Of a stretch of DNA of 56,291 bases, positions 18,255 through 26,605 are shown in pieces. The DNA is from Paraglaciecola marina. Lineage in GTDB: Bacteria; Pseudomonadota; Gammaproteobacteria; Enterobacterales; Alteromonadaceae. A model generated the notes under the pieces. That model searched no databases. It saw only the letters and a list, made by a program, of their open reading frames with translations, and was not told the origin of the DNA. A program made the position numbers and the translations under genes. The stretch spans positions 1-56,291 of the forward strand of contig NZ_SAIS01000030.1 of the NCBI RefSeq assembly GCF_004360155.1, written 5' to 3'. The first letter of the stretch is position 1; the number at the start of each line of letters is the position of its first letter.

Positions 18255-18941
18255 TTGCCGCATATTAATTCTGTAGATGTTCTACGTAAACAACAACAAG
18301 CATTATCAACAAAAAATTTTAGAGCTAGAGGCTACAAAGTTACTCGTTGTGATAGATGTTTGATCCCTGTCGATAACTGCATCTGCTCACAAAGACCTAC
18401 TGTTAAAAGTGAAGCTGCGTTTTGTTTATTGATGTACAAAAGTGAATATTATAAGCCTAGTAATACTGGTAGATTGATTGCTGATGTCATAACTGATAAC
18501 TACGCGTTTAAATGGGATAGAGTCGCTCCAGACCCGCAGTTTTTAGCTCTGTTAGACAACCCCAATTATGCTCCCATTTTAGTATTTCCTCACCAACATG
18601 CTGCGCCAGAAAGATGCATTGATGCCCCCAAACAAGCATTGATTAATCAAACACAAAAAATCCCCTTGTTTATTTTGCTTGATGGCACATGGAGAGAAGC
18701 GAAAAAAATGTTTAAAAATCCTTCTTTATCTGGAATCCCAGTATTAGGAATTGAACCAGAAAAAGCCTCTTCTTACCAGTTGAGAGAAGCGGCCCATGAA
18801 CACCAATTATGTACAGCAGAAGTAGCTGTAGAGGTATTAAAGTTAACAGATGACAAAGCCACAGCTAAAGCATTACATGACTACTTTCAGATATTCAGAC
18901 GGGCGTATATTAAAGGTAAACCCCATTTAACGTTTGTATAA
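18255..18941 (+). CDS. tapT: DTW-domain tRNA-uridine aminocarboxypropyltransferase (TapT/YfiP-like)
   Basis: 228 residues. Near the N-terminus a cysteine cluster RCDRCLIPVDNCIC (about residues 33-46) probably binds metal. The DTW-type motif occurs as DGTWREAKKMFKN (about residues 147-159), with ILVFPHQHA before it. Family members transfer the 3-amino-3-carboxypropyl group of S-adenosylmethionine to uridine in tRNA. The start is a TTG at 18255 preceded by GGGA; no ATG gives a better start that keeps the Cys cluster. It converges with the sulfotransferase gene, one base apart. Confidence 0.85.
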   Translation: MPHINSVDVLRKQQQALSTKNFRARGYKVTRCDRCLIPVDNCICSQRPTVKSEAAFCLLMYKSEYYKPSNTGRLIADVITDNYAFKWDRVAPDPQFLALLDNPNYAPILVFPHQHAAPERCIDAPKQALINQTQKIPLFILLDGTWREAKKMFKNPSLSGIPVLGIEPEKASSYQLREAAHEHQLCTAEVAVEVLKLTDDKATAKALHDYFQIFRRAYIKGKPHLTFV

Positions 18942-18942
18942 A

Positions 18943-19575
18943 TCATGCTCCTACAAAAGCAAAATACTTACGGCCTTCGCTACCTGATATGTTGGAATGA
19001 ACCTTATTCATATGTTTAATTTCTTTCCAGTGATCCAATCGCTTCCCGATATTTAAATGTGGGAACACTTGGTTGTTAGTATGAGGCAAATTTAGAAAGC
19101 CAAAAAGTTGCGACATGCTATTGCTGTCAGCTATATCGATGCTAAGCAGATTATCTCGGCCATTGAAATAATCTTGCACGGCATTTTCATGTTGCTGATA
19201 ACAAGCTTTCAAATCCGTGTAATTTGGCGCAGCAACTGCGTCTATCAGCTTAAATGTCTGCTCAAAACAGCGTTTTAAAATAGGGCTAACATATGTTTGA
19301 TTGTGGAACGTAGGTATCATTTTATTTAAGAGCATAACAATAGACGGCAACCAAGCATCCAAATTACGCCTTAAATATATAAACTTCGAATTTGGAAACT
19401 GCACATCAAGCTGTTTATAATCACAAAAGCAAGGGCAATCAGAAATCACATCAGCCAATTCAAAGGTACGTTTAGTGTAACCAATATGCGCCACCGTAAA
19501 GTAATCCAACAAAGCGACACTAATACTCGTTGTGCCAGTTCGAGGTAGGCCTATGATAAAAATTTTACTCACCAA
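18943..19575 (-). CDS. Sulfotransferase family protein
   Basis: 210 residues. The N-terminal P-loop-like motif is IIGLPRTGTTSISVAL, the 5'-phosphosulfate loop of PAPS-dependent sulfotransferases. The second motif region is FPNSKFIYLRRNLDAWLPS (about residues 59-77), equivalent to the 3'-phosphate-binding RxxxxxxxS element. The length is short but complete, as in bacterial proteins of this type. The acceptor is unknown. It diverges from metY, which lies on the other side of a 190-base gap holding no clear regulatory motif. Confidence 0.8.
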   Translation of the reverse strand: MVSKIFIIGLPRTGTTSISVALLDYFTVAHIGYTKRTFELADVISDCPCFCDYKQLDVQFPNSKFIYLRRNLDAWLPSIVMLLNKMIPTFHNQTYVSPILKRCFEQTFKLIDAVAAPNYTDLKACYQQHENAVQDYFNGRDNLLSIDIADSNSMSQLFGFLNLPHTNNQVFPHLNIGKRLDHWKEIKHMNKVHSNISGSEGRKYFAFVGA

Positions 19576-19767
19576 ACTTCATTCAAAACACCTTTTATAT
19601 TGATAGCGCGAAAGTGTAATACACAGACAATTAATTAATATCAAAAATCACACATACCTTATTCCAATAAATCACATCAACTTACCTGCCTTTAATTTGA
19701 ATCAATGACCAATTACAGGCTATGGTTGATTAACAAATTAATTACAAAACGTATAAGGCTATCTTTT

Positions 19768-21057
19768 ATGAAACTAGAATCTTTAGCATTACATCATGGC
19801 TATACCGCAGAAGAAACAACTAAAGCTGCAGCCGTTCCCATTTACCAAACCACATCTTATACTTTTGACAACACCCAACACGGTGCAGATCTATTTGACT
19901 TGAAAGTACCTGGAAACATCTACACACGAATAATGAACCCAACAACAGCAGTGCTTGAAGAGCGTGTAGCTGCAATGGAAGGAGGTATTGCAGGGTTAGC
20001 CGTGGCCTCTGGAATGTCTGCTATTACCTATGCGATTCAATGTATTTGCACTCTAGGAGATAACATCGTAAGTACTAGCCAATTATATGGTGGTACTTAC
20101 AACTTGTTTGCCCATGCCCTTCCTAATCAAGGCATTGAAACTCGCATGGTAGCCTATGATGATTTTGCTGGCTTTGAAGCGGCAATTGATGAAAAAACAA
20201 AAGCCATTTTTTGTGAGTCAATTGGTAACCCAGCTGGAAATGTAGTTGATCTACAAAAGCTAGCAGAAATTGGGGCAAAACATGGTGTACCACTCATAGT
20301 TGATAATACAGTTGCCACACCATTTTTATGTCGACCCATTGAACACGGAGCCGCGATTGTAGTGCACTCTTTAACCAAATATATTGGCGGCCATGGAACA
20401 TCTATTGGCGGTATAATTGTCGATTCAGGTAAATTTGATTGGGTTGCAAATAAAGAGCGTTTCCCGGTACTGAACCAACCAGACCCGTCTTATCACGGTG
20501 TGGTTTATACCGACGCCTTAGGCCCAGCCGCTTATATTGGTCGCTGCAGAGTTGCGCCACTTAGGAACACTGGTGCCGCTATTTCCCCTGCCAATTCATT
20601 TAATATTCTTACGGGCTTAGAAACCTTAGGTTTACGAATGGAAAGACATTGTGAAAATGCAGAAAAACTCGCTAAATACTTAAACCATCACCCTAAAGTT
20701 AGTTGGGTAAATTACGCAGCATTAGCAGATAGTCGATACAATGCCACATGTGAAAAAATCACTTCAGGCAAAGCCTCAGGAATACTAAGCTTTGGTATCA
20801 AAGCGAGTGATAAGGTTGATAGTAAAGTCGCTGGAGGACAATTTATCGATGCTTTACAAATGATTTTAAGATTAGTGAACATAGGCGATGCAAAATCGTT
20901 AGCCTGCCACCCTGCATCGACTACTCACAGACAACTTAACCCAGAAGAGTTAGCGGCGGCAGGTGTTAGTGAAGATTTAGTGAGAATATCTGTGGGTATT
21001 GAAAACATTGACGATATCATTGCAGACGTCAGCCAAGCCTTAGATGCGGTCCAATAA
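19768..21057 (+). CDS. metY: O-acetylhomoserine (O-acetylserine) sulfhydrylase, MetY-type
   Basis: Cys/Met-metabolism PLP enzyme of about 429 residues. It has the fold-type I hallmarks: IYQTTSYTF, YTRIMNPTTAVLEERVAAMEGG, GGTYNLF, VDNTVATPFLCRP and the PLP lysine in VHSLTKYIGGHG. The insert GYHGV-like YHGVVYTDALG region and the length of about 430 favour MetY (direct sulfide incorporation into O-acetylhomoserine) over cystathionine gamma-synthase (about 385). The frame is open from 19705, but the ATG at 19768 has an AAGG ribosome binding site and gives the usual family N-terminus KLESLALHHG, so it is chosen. The enzyme makes homocysteine for methionine synthesis. A strong terminator follows. 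Confidence 0.92.
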   Translation: MKLESLALHHGYTAEETTKAAAVPIYQTTSYTFDNTQHGADLFDLKVPGNIYTRIMNPTTAVLEERVAAMEGGIAGLAVASGMSAITYAIQCICTLGDNIVSTSQLYGGTYNLFAHALPNQGIETRMVAYDDFAGFEAAIDEKTKAIFCESIGNPAGNVVDLQKLAEIGAKHGVPLIVDNTVATPFLCRPIEHGAAIVVHSLTKYIGGHGTSIGGIIVDSGKFDWVANKERFPVLNQPDPSYHGVVYTDALGPAAYIGRCRVAPLRNTGAAISPANSFNILTGLETLGLRMERHCENAEKLAKYLNHHPKVSWVNYAALADSRYNATCEKITSGKASGILSFGIKASDKVDSKVAGGQFIDALQMILRLVNIGDAKSLACHPASTTHRQLNPEELAAAGVSEDLVRISVGIENIDDIIADVSQALDAVQ

Positions 21058-21075
21058 ATTAAACTAAGCCAAATA

Positions 21076-21112
21076 AAAACCACTTATCGTATTCTTACGA
21101 TAAGTGGTTTTT
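21076..21112 (+). terminator. Intrinsic terminator after metY
   Basis: Fifteen-base stem: AAAACCACTTATCGT (21076-21090), loop ATTCTT, exact complement from 21097 to 21111, ending in a T run. The A/T ends suit it to both strands, and the convergent GNAT gene ends 14 bases on. Confidence 0.9.
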
Positions 21113-21125
21113 ATATTAGAGATAA

Positions 21126-21680
21126 TTAAGACGTTTTGCAGGCCAGCTTGTAATAATTATTATTGTTGTAGTCAAACTCCTTGATAACTTTCAATGGGGT
21201 TTTTCTAGTGTGAGCTTCGTAAGAACGGGGGTTTATCTTGTTAATAAAGGTTACCAAAATAGGGTAACGCTTAGCCATTTCTGCACGGGCAAACTCAAAA
21301 ATAAGCTCAAACACGCCTTGCCCTCTTACGGCTTTATCTACACAAACAGGACCATATTGATAAGAGTTATCCTGGGTAACTTCTGTATCTGAACACTTTG
21401 AGTCATCTAAGTGCTCAATCATATAAGCAAACATGGGCCACTGGCTCCAAAATTGCCAGGACGCGGCCATTGCATAAGCTACAATTTTGTTATCTACACT
21501 GGCAATAAACAGCCCACACTCATCTTTAATTAAACTTGTCAGGTGCGCAACAGTGAATGCAGTGGTAATAAAACCGTCACTTTTATCTTCAGCACTAATA
21601 GAAGCTACTTGATACCGAAAATGTAACGCTAATATCTCATCTATATGCTCTAAGGTAGCAACCTTTAATTCTATATTCAT
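21126..21680 (-). CDS. GNAT family N-acetyltransferase
   Basis: 184 residues with the GNAT layout: an N-terminal strand-helix (IELKVATLEHIDEILALHFRYQ), IASVDNKIVAYAMA in the central sheet, and the acetyl-CoA loop in YGPVCVDKAVRGQGVFELIFEF (about residues 108-130). The substrate is unknown. It is a single gene. The 295-base gap to its right (21681-21975) has no gene and no motif I can name. Confidence 0.8.
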   Translation of the reverse strand: MNIELKVATLEHIDEILALHFRYQVASISAEDKSDGFITTAFTVAHLTSLIKDECGLFIASVDNKIVAYAMAASWQFWSQWPMFAYMIEHLDDSKCSDTEVTQDNSYQYGPVCVDKAVRGQGVFELIFEFARAEMAKRYPILVTFINKINPRSYEAHTRKTPLKVIKEFDYNNNNYYKLACKTS

Positions 21681-21975
21681 GGTACATCCATTATCTAAGA
21701 TCTATAGTGACTTTATTATTACGTACCGGTGCGATATTTTGAACCTCACTTGCATGTTTTGGCTTAGTTATATAACGTCTTTTATATATCGTAAATTCAA
21801 GCTTTTACCTGAATAACCTAATCTCAATTTAACAACTAAAATGACAGACAGAAGTCCTCATTTATAGTGGCAAAAAATACTTACTAACAACTAAAATAGT
21901 GATTGTGATAGCTCTGAAGTATTGCAAATCATCTTTATTATTACATCACTATTCTAACCAGAACGGAACACAGCA

Positions 21976-22962
21976 ATGCAGCAGGAAAACATAGCCAGTG
22001 ATCTGGTAGACATCTACCAATTTGTCCTAGAAAAACTACCAGCTATAAGTGTGGGTTTACTACTGTTTTTTGTTCTATTTTGGTTATCACGGCCCCTCGC
22101 GATTTTTCTGACTAAACCTATGCAAAAAGCCAATACCAGCAAATTAGTACAGCTGGTTGTTAGACGGATAATAAGCTTATTCATTATTTTAATCGGGCTT
22201 TATATATTTCTTAGGCTCGCTGGTTTAACTCAGTTTGCCGTTGCCTTATTAAGTGGTACGGGAGTAATAGGTTTAATAGTTGGCTTTGCATTTAAAGACA
22301 TAGCAGAAAACTTCCTTTCAAGTTTACTATTGAGTATCCAACGCCCCTTCAAACTAGGTGACATAATCGAAGTAGTCGGTTTTGTAGGCGTAGTAAATAA
22401 GATGACTATACGTGCCACCACACTCGTAGATTTTAATGGCGACCATATTCAATTACCCAATGCCACAATTTATAAGAACGCCATACGCAACCTAACGGCC
22501 AACCCTAATATTCGCTCAAGTGTAGATATTGGTGTAGGTTATGATGTGGATTTAAATCACGTTCAAAGCATTGCCATGGAAATCATGCAGTCACATATGG
22601 CCATATTAAACGAGCCAGAACCTCAAGCACTACTTGACTCTTTAGGCCCATCAACTTGTAATTTAAAGCTGTACTTTTGGGTGAATAGTGAAATTGATAG
22701 TCCTTTAAAAGTAGCTTCTATCATTAGGAAACAGTTAGTCCAATCATTCCTAGAAAACAATATATCTATGCCAGACGACGCTAGAGAAAGAATCATTCTT
22801 AATTCAGGTGATTCAAATCAAACACAATCTACTACCCTACCCGCAGAGGTTACTCACCGAAAGGCTGAGTACATAAATGAAGACACCAGTAGTGATCATG
22901 ATGAGATAAGAGAACAGGCCATCAAAGCAAGGGATCCAGAGGAAGGCAACAACATACTCTAA
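21976..22962 (+). CDS. MscS-family mechanosensitive channel
   Basis: 328 residues with three N-terminal helices. The pore helix TM3 is VALLSGTGVIGLIVGFAFKDIAENFLSS (about residues 88-115, written here as VIGLIVGFAFKDIAENF), followed by the beta-domain start IQRPFKLGDIIEV and the conserved FNGDHIQLPN. A hydrophilic acidic tail of about 50 residues after the MscS core is extra compared with MscS itself. Such channels open on membrane tension and release solutes in hypo-osmotic shock. It is monocistronic. A second MscS is encoded at 45703. Confidence 0.92.
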   Translation: MQQENIASDLVDIYQFVLEKLPAISVGLLLFFVLFWLSRPLAIFLTKPMQKANTSKLVQLVVRRIISLFIILIGLYIFLRLAGLTQFAVALLSGTGVIGLIVGFAFKDIAENFLSSLLLSIQRPFKLGDIIEVVGFVGVVNKMTIRATTLVDFNGDHIQLPNATIYKNAIRNLTANPNIRSSVDIGVGYDVDLNHVQSIAMEIMQSHMAILNEPEPQALLDSLGPSTCNLKLYFWVNSEIDSPLKVASIIRKQLVQSFLENNISMPDDARERIILNSGDSNQTQSTTLPAEVTHRKAEYINEDTSSDHDEIREQAIKARDPEEGNNIL

Positions 22963-23100
22963 CCAAACTAAGCAAGATGCCCATAAACTGACAATCGCTT
23001 ATTAGTAGGCTAATTCACTTTCATAGTTTTTGCACAATCATGCTTAATAGTATTGATAATATTAAGTAACAAATTCTTACAAACCGTTGAGATAGACCTA

Positions 23101-24123
23101 ATGAATAAACTTTCGATTTACGCAGGATTTCTAGCATCAGCCATATCCCTAGCTTTAACTGGGTGCAGTGATGGCACAAATAATACTGTTGATGATGTTA
23201 TAGAAGATGTAATAGATGACTCAGATGACGATGCTGAAACCAGTGATGACAGTATTTTATCCGTAGACACGTCTTTATTTGCATCAGACTCTCTAGTTTC
23301 CGTTGAAACGGTTGATTGTACTTTATCAAACGGAACAGAAACCAGTTGTTACTCCATCACTATTTCGGGCTTTCCAGCTGATAGAACGGAATTAGGGGAC
23401 TTTTGTCCAGATACTATTGAAGCCACCGCTGATGAAGGGGGAAAATGGTTTGATGATGGTGTACTTTACGACCTTACTGGCAGTTTTATAGAAAACTTAG
23501 ATGTGTTTTATGGTGATAGCTATTGGCAGCTATATGACGAAGATACGGGCATCATAAACATAACCGACACCCAAGTAGCTTGCGAAGCCGCGGCGCAACC
23601 ACAGGTTGAAGCCCAGTACTATAACCATTGTGTTCAATGTGACCTAGACTACTTTGCAGATGAAGTTGGTGGTGGTGTGGCAAGTACATACCTTATTCCT
23701 ATCACACCCGTATTTCGTAGTAGTGCCGGTGATTTAAGTGGTAATACGGGTGTAGCATTAAACGGCGTCAATCTTGCGGCGGCAGCACCCACTGCAGCTA
23801 TTCTAAGTGCTTATACCATTGCCGCTTTTGATGACTGTGTTGGCCATGTTAACCCTGTAGCTGGCTATCATTACCATGGGGCAAATCATGGTGATGGAGA
23901 TTGCCCGGCCATTGAGTTCGAAGTGGATGGCCATGCAGGCATGATTGGTTATGCAATGGACGGTTTTGCCATCTACGGTATGCTTGATGAAAATGGCGAT
24001 GAGGCTACTGATTTAGACAGTTGTCGAGGACAAACTGATGATGTACGTGGCTACCATTACCACTCAGCAGGCCCAGGGGAGAATACGTTTATTGGTTGTT
24101 TCTCTGGTGAGACGGCAAACTAG
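23101..24123 (+). CDS. YHYH-domain lipoprotein
   Basis: The ATG at 23101 gives a lipoprotein signal ending SLALTGCSDG, so it is preferred over the frame opening at 23053. The mature protein has an Asp-rich linker (DDVIEDVIDDSDDD), a cysteine-containing middle region and, at the C-terminus, the YHYH domain: the name motif occurs twice, in AGYHYHGANHGDGDC (about residue 258) and RGYHYHSAGPGE (near residue 320), with GHAGMIGYAMDGFAIYG between. The two His-rich motifs look like metal ligands, but the function of the domain is not established. The small secreted protein 11 bases downstream is probably cotranscribed. Confidence 0.85.
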   Translation: MNKLSIYAGFLASAISLALTGCSDGTNNTVDDVIEDVIDDSDDDAETSDDSILSVDTSLFASDSLVSVETVDCTLSNGTETSCYSITISGFPADRTELGDFCPDTIEATADEGGKWFDDGVLYDLTGSFIENLDVFYGDSYWQLYDEDTGIINITDTQVACEAAAQPQVEAQYYNHCVQCDLDYFADEVGGGVASTYLIPITPVFRSSAGDLSGNTGVALNGVNLAAAAPTAAILSAYTIAAFDDCVGHVNPVAGYHYHGANHGDGDCPAIEFEVDGHAGMIGYAMDGFAIYGMLDENGDEATDLDSCRGQTDDVRGYHYHSAGPGENTFIGCFSGETAN

Positions 24124-24134
24124 TAGGTAACAAA

Positions 24135-24443
24135 ATGAAGATAGTCAAAAGCGTGACAATAGCTCTAAGCTTAGGTTTACTTTCTTTATCGGTTAGCGCC
24201 CACAATGGTCATGGTGATGAATTACCTTGGCAAGCATGTGCCGATGCCCAAAAAGATGAGGCCTGTCAATACACTAATAGCCATAACGACCGTTATATCG
24301 GTAATTGTAAAGTATTTAGTGGCGCATTAATGTGTGTTCGAAATAAACCTATTGTTCATTTAGAAAAACTTACTTTGTTTACAACAGTAGAATTGCAATC
24401 AGGGGAACTTCAGACTAGGGCTCCTAGCAAGTTAGATAAATGA
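24135..24443 (+). CDS. Small secreted Cys/His protein downstream of the YHYH gene
   Basis: 102 residues with a signal peptide cleaved after VSA; the mature protein then begins HNGHGDELPWQAC. Four cysteines (CADAQKDEAC, GNC and LMC) suggest two periplasmic disulfides. The N-terminal His-Asn-Gly-His-Gly could bind a metal such as copper, which is inference only. I do not recognise the family. It starts 11 bases after the YHYH gene and precedes a terminator, so the two form a bicistronic unit. Confidence 0.75.
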   Translation: MKIVKSVTIALSLGLLSLSVSAHNGHGDELPWQACADAQKDEACQYTNSHNDRYIGNCKVFSGALMCVRNKPIVHLEKLTLFTTVELQSGELQTRAPSKLDK

Positions 24444-24447
24444 GTAG

Positions 24448-24483
24448 ACAGAGTCAGTATTTTATTTACTGGCTCTGTTTTTA
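24448..24483 (+). terminator. Intrinsic terminator after the YHYH pair
   Basis: ACAGAGTCAGTA (24448-24459) pairs with TACTGGCTCTGT (24467-24478) with one G-T wobble, followed by five Ts. Confidence 0.9.
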
Positions 24484-24515
24484 TAAGGTAAATACTCACA
24501 TATTAAGGGATACAT

Positions 24516-25571
24516 CTAATGGGCGTAATGTTTGCCACTGGTGTCAAATGTTACTACATTATTTTTAATATTAGGTAAAGTCACAGGCCAAACCTTAACA
24601 CGTGTTTCCCACATACGACTAGCCTTAGCATAGGCTGCTACCGAATCAAGTTTATCCACTAATATTAGCATACTCGCTAAGGTACCTAATAGTGCATGCT
24701 CGGCATAGTCATCTTTAGTTTGCCCAGTCCATACACTTACTAAATAAAGAGGGTCTAACTCTTTTGGTTTTGTCACATAGGTGTCTAAAGTATTAGGTAT
24801 TTCGACTGTGAATTTAGCTGTGCCTCTGTTAATGAACAAAGTCACGTCACGCAAGGGGTTAAACTCTAACTCGCCCCCCTCTCCTCTAAAACATAAGGTA
24901 TTTTTATCCTCTAATAAGGCTGCGGTCTCTTGGTGTTTTTCATCTACTTTACGGTGAAAAATGCCCTGTAGGCTATTAGTCGCATTGGATGGATTGAGTA
25001 GTCTTGCTAGGGTATTTGCACAAGAACGTAAACCAAATAAATCTCTGAGTTGAATGATCCTATCAAGCTGTGGGTTGATTGACCTTAAATCCATATAAGC
25101 AAAACCAAAGGCGTTTAACCCAGCTCGTGCCTGCTCTGAATTTTCAGAAATATCAAAACCTAATTGAGGCAATACTTCTTTTAAATATAGACGCTTAGAG
25201 TCTGGTTCGTGAGTACCGTGTAAAAATACCCGTTTACCGTTTTGCCCTAACAACATAGCGGCAAGTAAAAACCATGGTAAATGACGGCGTTTACCGGCAT
25301 AACAACCCATGTCTAAATCAATAGATAACAATTGTAAAGACTCAGAATTATACCCACGAAATGCTTCTGTAAAGCCCGCTAATTCTTCAGCCGTTTCTTC
25401 TCGCACTCTAAGCAACATCAAAAATGCACCTTGCTGCTCTGGTGTTGCCTCACCATTAATCAGCATACTCATGGCTTGTTTGGCTTCTGATTGGGTTAAA
25501 GTGCGCCCAGCCCTTTGGCCTCGACCAATAATACGAATAAAATCTTTAAACTTTACTTCTGTGTTGGTCAT
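24516..25571 (-). CDS. ybiB: YbiB/TrpD2-like protein (phosphoribosyltransferase fold)
   Basis: 351 residues. The N-terminal helical domain reads LTQSEAKQAMSMLINGEATPEQQGAFLMLLRVREETAEELAGF (split: GRTLTQSEAKQAM, then ATPEQQGAFLMLLRVREET), like anthranilate phosphoribosyltransferase. The glycine-rich PRPP loop of TrpD is altered to GCYAGKRRHLPWF, as in YbiB/TrpD2 proteins, which lack TrpD activity and bind nucleic acid. It lies 92 bases downstream of cobA on the same strand with no clear terminator between, so it may be the distal gene of the nitrate assimilation operon. Its role there is unknown. Confidence 0.82.
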   Translation of the reverse strand: MTNTEVKFKDFIRIIGRGQRAGRTLTQSEAKQAMSMLINGEATPEQQGAFLMLLRVREETAEELAGFTEAFRGYNSESLQLLSIDLDMGCYAGKRRHLPWFLLAAMLLGQNGKRVFLHGTHEPDSKRLYLKEVLPQLGFDISENSEQARAGLNAFGFAYMDLRSINPQLDRIIQLRDLFGLRSCANTLARLLNPSNATNSLQGIFHRKVDEKHQETAALLEDKNTLCFRGEGGELEFNPLRDVTLFINRGTAKFTVEIPNTLDTYVTKPKELDPLYLVSVWTGQTKDDYAEHALLGTLASMLILVDKLDSVAAYAKASRMWETRVKVWPVTLPNIKNNVVTFDTSGKHYAH

Positions 25572-25663
25572 AAGACTCTATAGACTAAAAAAGTGGAGAG
25601 GAATTTTACTGAGTTTATAAGCATCAACAAAGTACAATTAACTCAAAATGTAAAAATAACTTC

Positions 25664-26605
25664 TTATGCAATTATCGGTTTAGTAACTTTTGACAGCAAT
25701 GATAAATCTACATTATGTCTTTTGTTTACCACTTCACCCACTATGGTTATCGCTGGCCCCTGAAAATCAGCACAAAACACTTTTTGAGTAATATTCTCTA
25801 GAGTGCCAACGCACAACCTTTGCTGACTTGTTGATGCTTGATCTATAACGGCCACAGGCATACTTGCCTGCAAGCCATTCTCAGCTAAACGTTTCATTAT
25901 AGTTTCAATACGCTTTAGGCCCATGTAAAAAACTAAAGTTTCACCTGTATTGTTTGTACCTTTAACACCGTTAGCTAATGCCGACCAGTTCGGTTCTGCG
26001 TTAGCAGATTTCAAATGAGCGGTAATAAACCGCACTGATTGAGCGCATTCGCGGTGTGTTAATGGAATACCGGCATAAGCTGACGCACCCGATGCCGCAG
26101 TGATACCAGGAACTATGGCAAAATCGATTTGGTGTTTTGCTAAAATGTCACACTCTTCACCTGCTCTGGCAAATATGGCTGGGTCACCGCCTTTTAAACG
26201 AACTATGTTTTTCCCTGTCCGCGCTACTTCAATCATTAGATCACAAATATCTGCTTGCTTCATACTATGATTACCGCATTTTTTTCCAACAAAAATTCGC
26301 TCTACTTTTGCAGGGATCATCTTGATAATATCTGGGTTAACTAGCCAATCGTACATCACAACATCAGCTTCTTGTATTAACCTATGTGCCTTTAACGTTA
26401 GTAGTTCTGCATCACCTGGCCCTGCTCCAATTAAGTATACAAGGCCTTTTTCTGAGCGTAGCGACTTATTAGAAGTAGTCTTGGTATCAAAAAATTTAAA
26501 CTTAGCCATACTTGTAAGCATGTCAATATTTCTAAAAATCAAATTTAATACTTTCTGCAACGAAATGATAACACCTTGATCAACGACTGATTTATTTGTA
26601 TTCAT
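25664..26605 (-). CDS. cobA: Uroporphyrinogen-III C-methyltransferase
   Basis: 313 residues. After an N-terminal extension of about 50 residues, the SUMT core has VYLIGAGPGDAELLTLKA, VMYDWLV, GKKCGNHSMKQ, VRLKGGDPAIFARAGEE, PGITAASGASAYAGIPLTHR and the SAM-binding end TIVGEVV. The enzyme methylates uroporphyrinogen III at C2 and C7 to precorrin-2, the precursor of siroheme, the cofactor of the NirB encoded upstream. The start codon overlaps the nasA stop as TAATG, which implies translational coupling and favours this upstream start despite the long N-terminus; ATG 26509 would give a more ordinary length. No CysG dehydrogenase/chelatase domain is attached. Confidence 0.92.
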   Translation of the reverse strand: MNTNKSVVDQGVIISLQKVLNLIFRNIDMLTSMAKFKFFDTKTTSNKSLRSEKGLVYLIGAGPGDAELLTLKAHRLIQEADVVMYDWLVNPDIIKMIPAKVERIFVGKKCGNHSMKQADICDLMIEVARTGKNIVRLKGGDPAIFARAGEECDILAKHQIDFAIVPGITAASGASAYAGIPLTHRECAQSVRFITAHLKSANAEPNWSALANGVKGTNNTGETLVFYMGLKRIETIMKRLAENGLQASMPVAVIDQASTSQQRLCVGTLENITQKVFCADFQGPAITIVGEVVNKRHNVDLSLLSKVTKPIIA

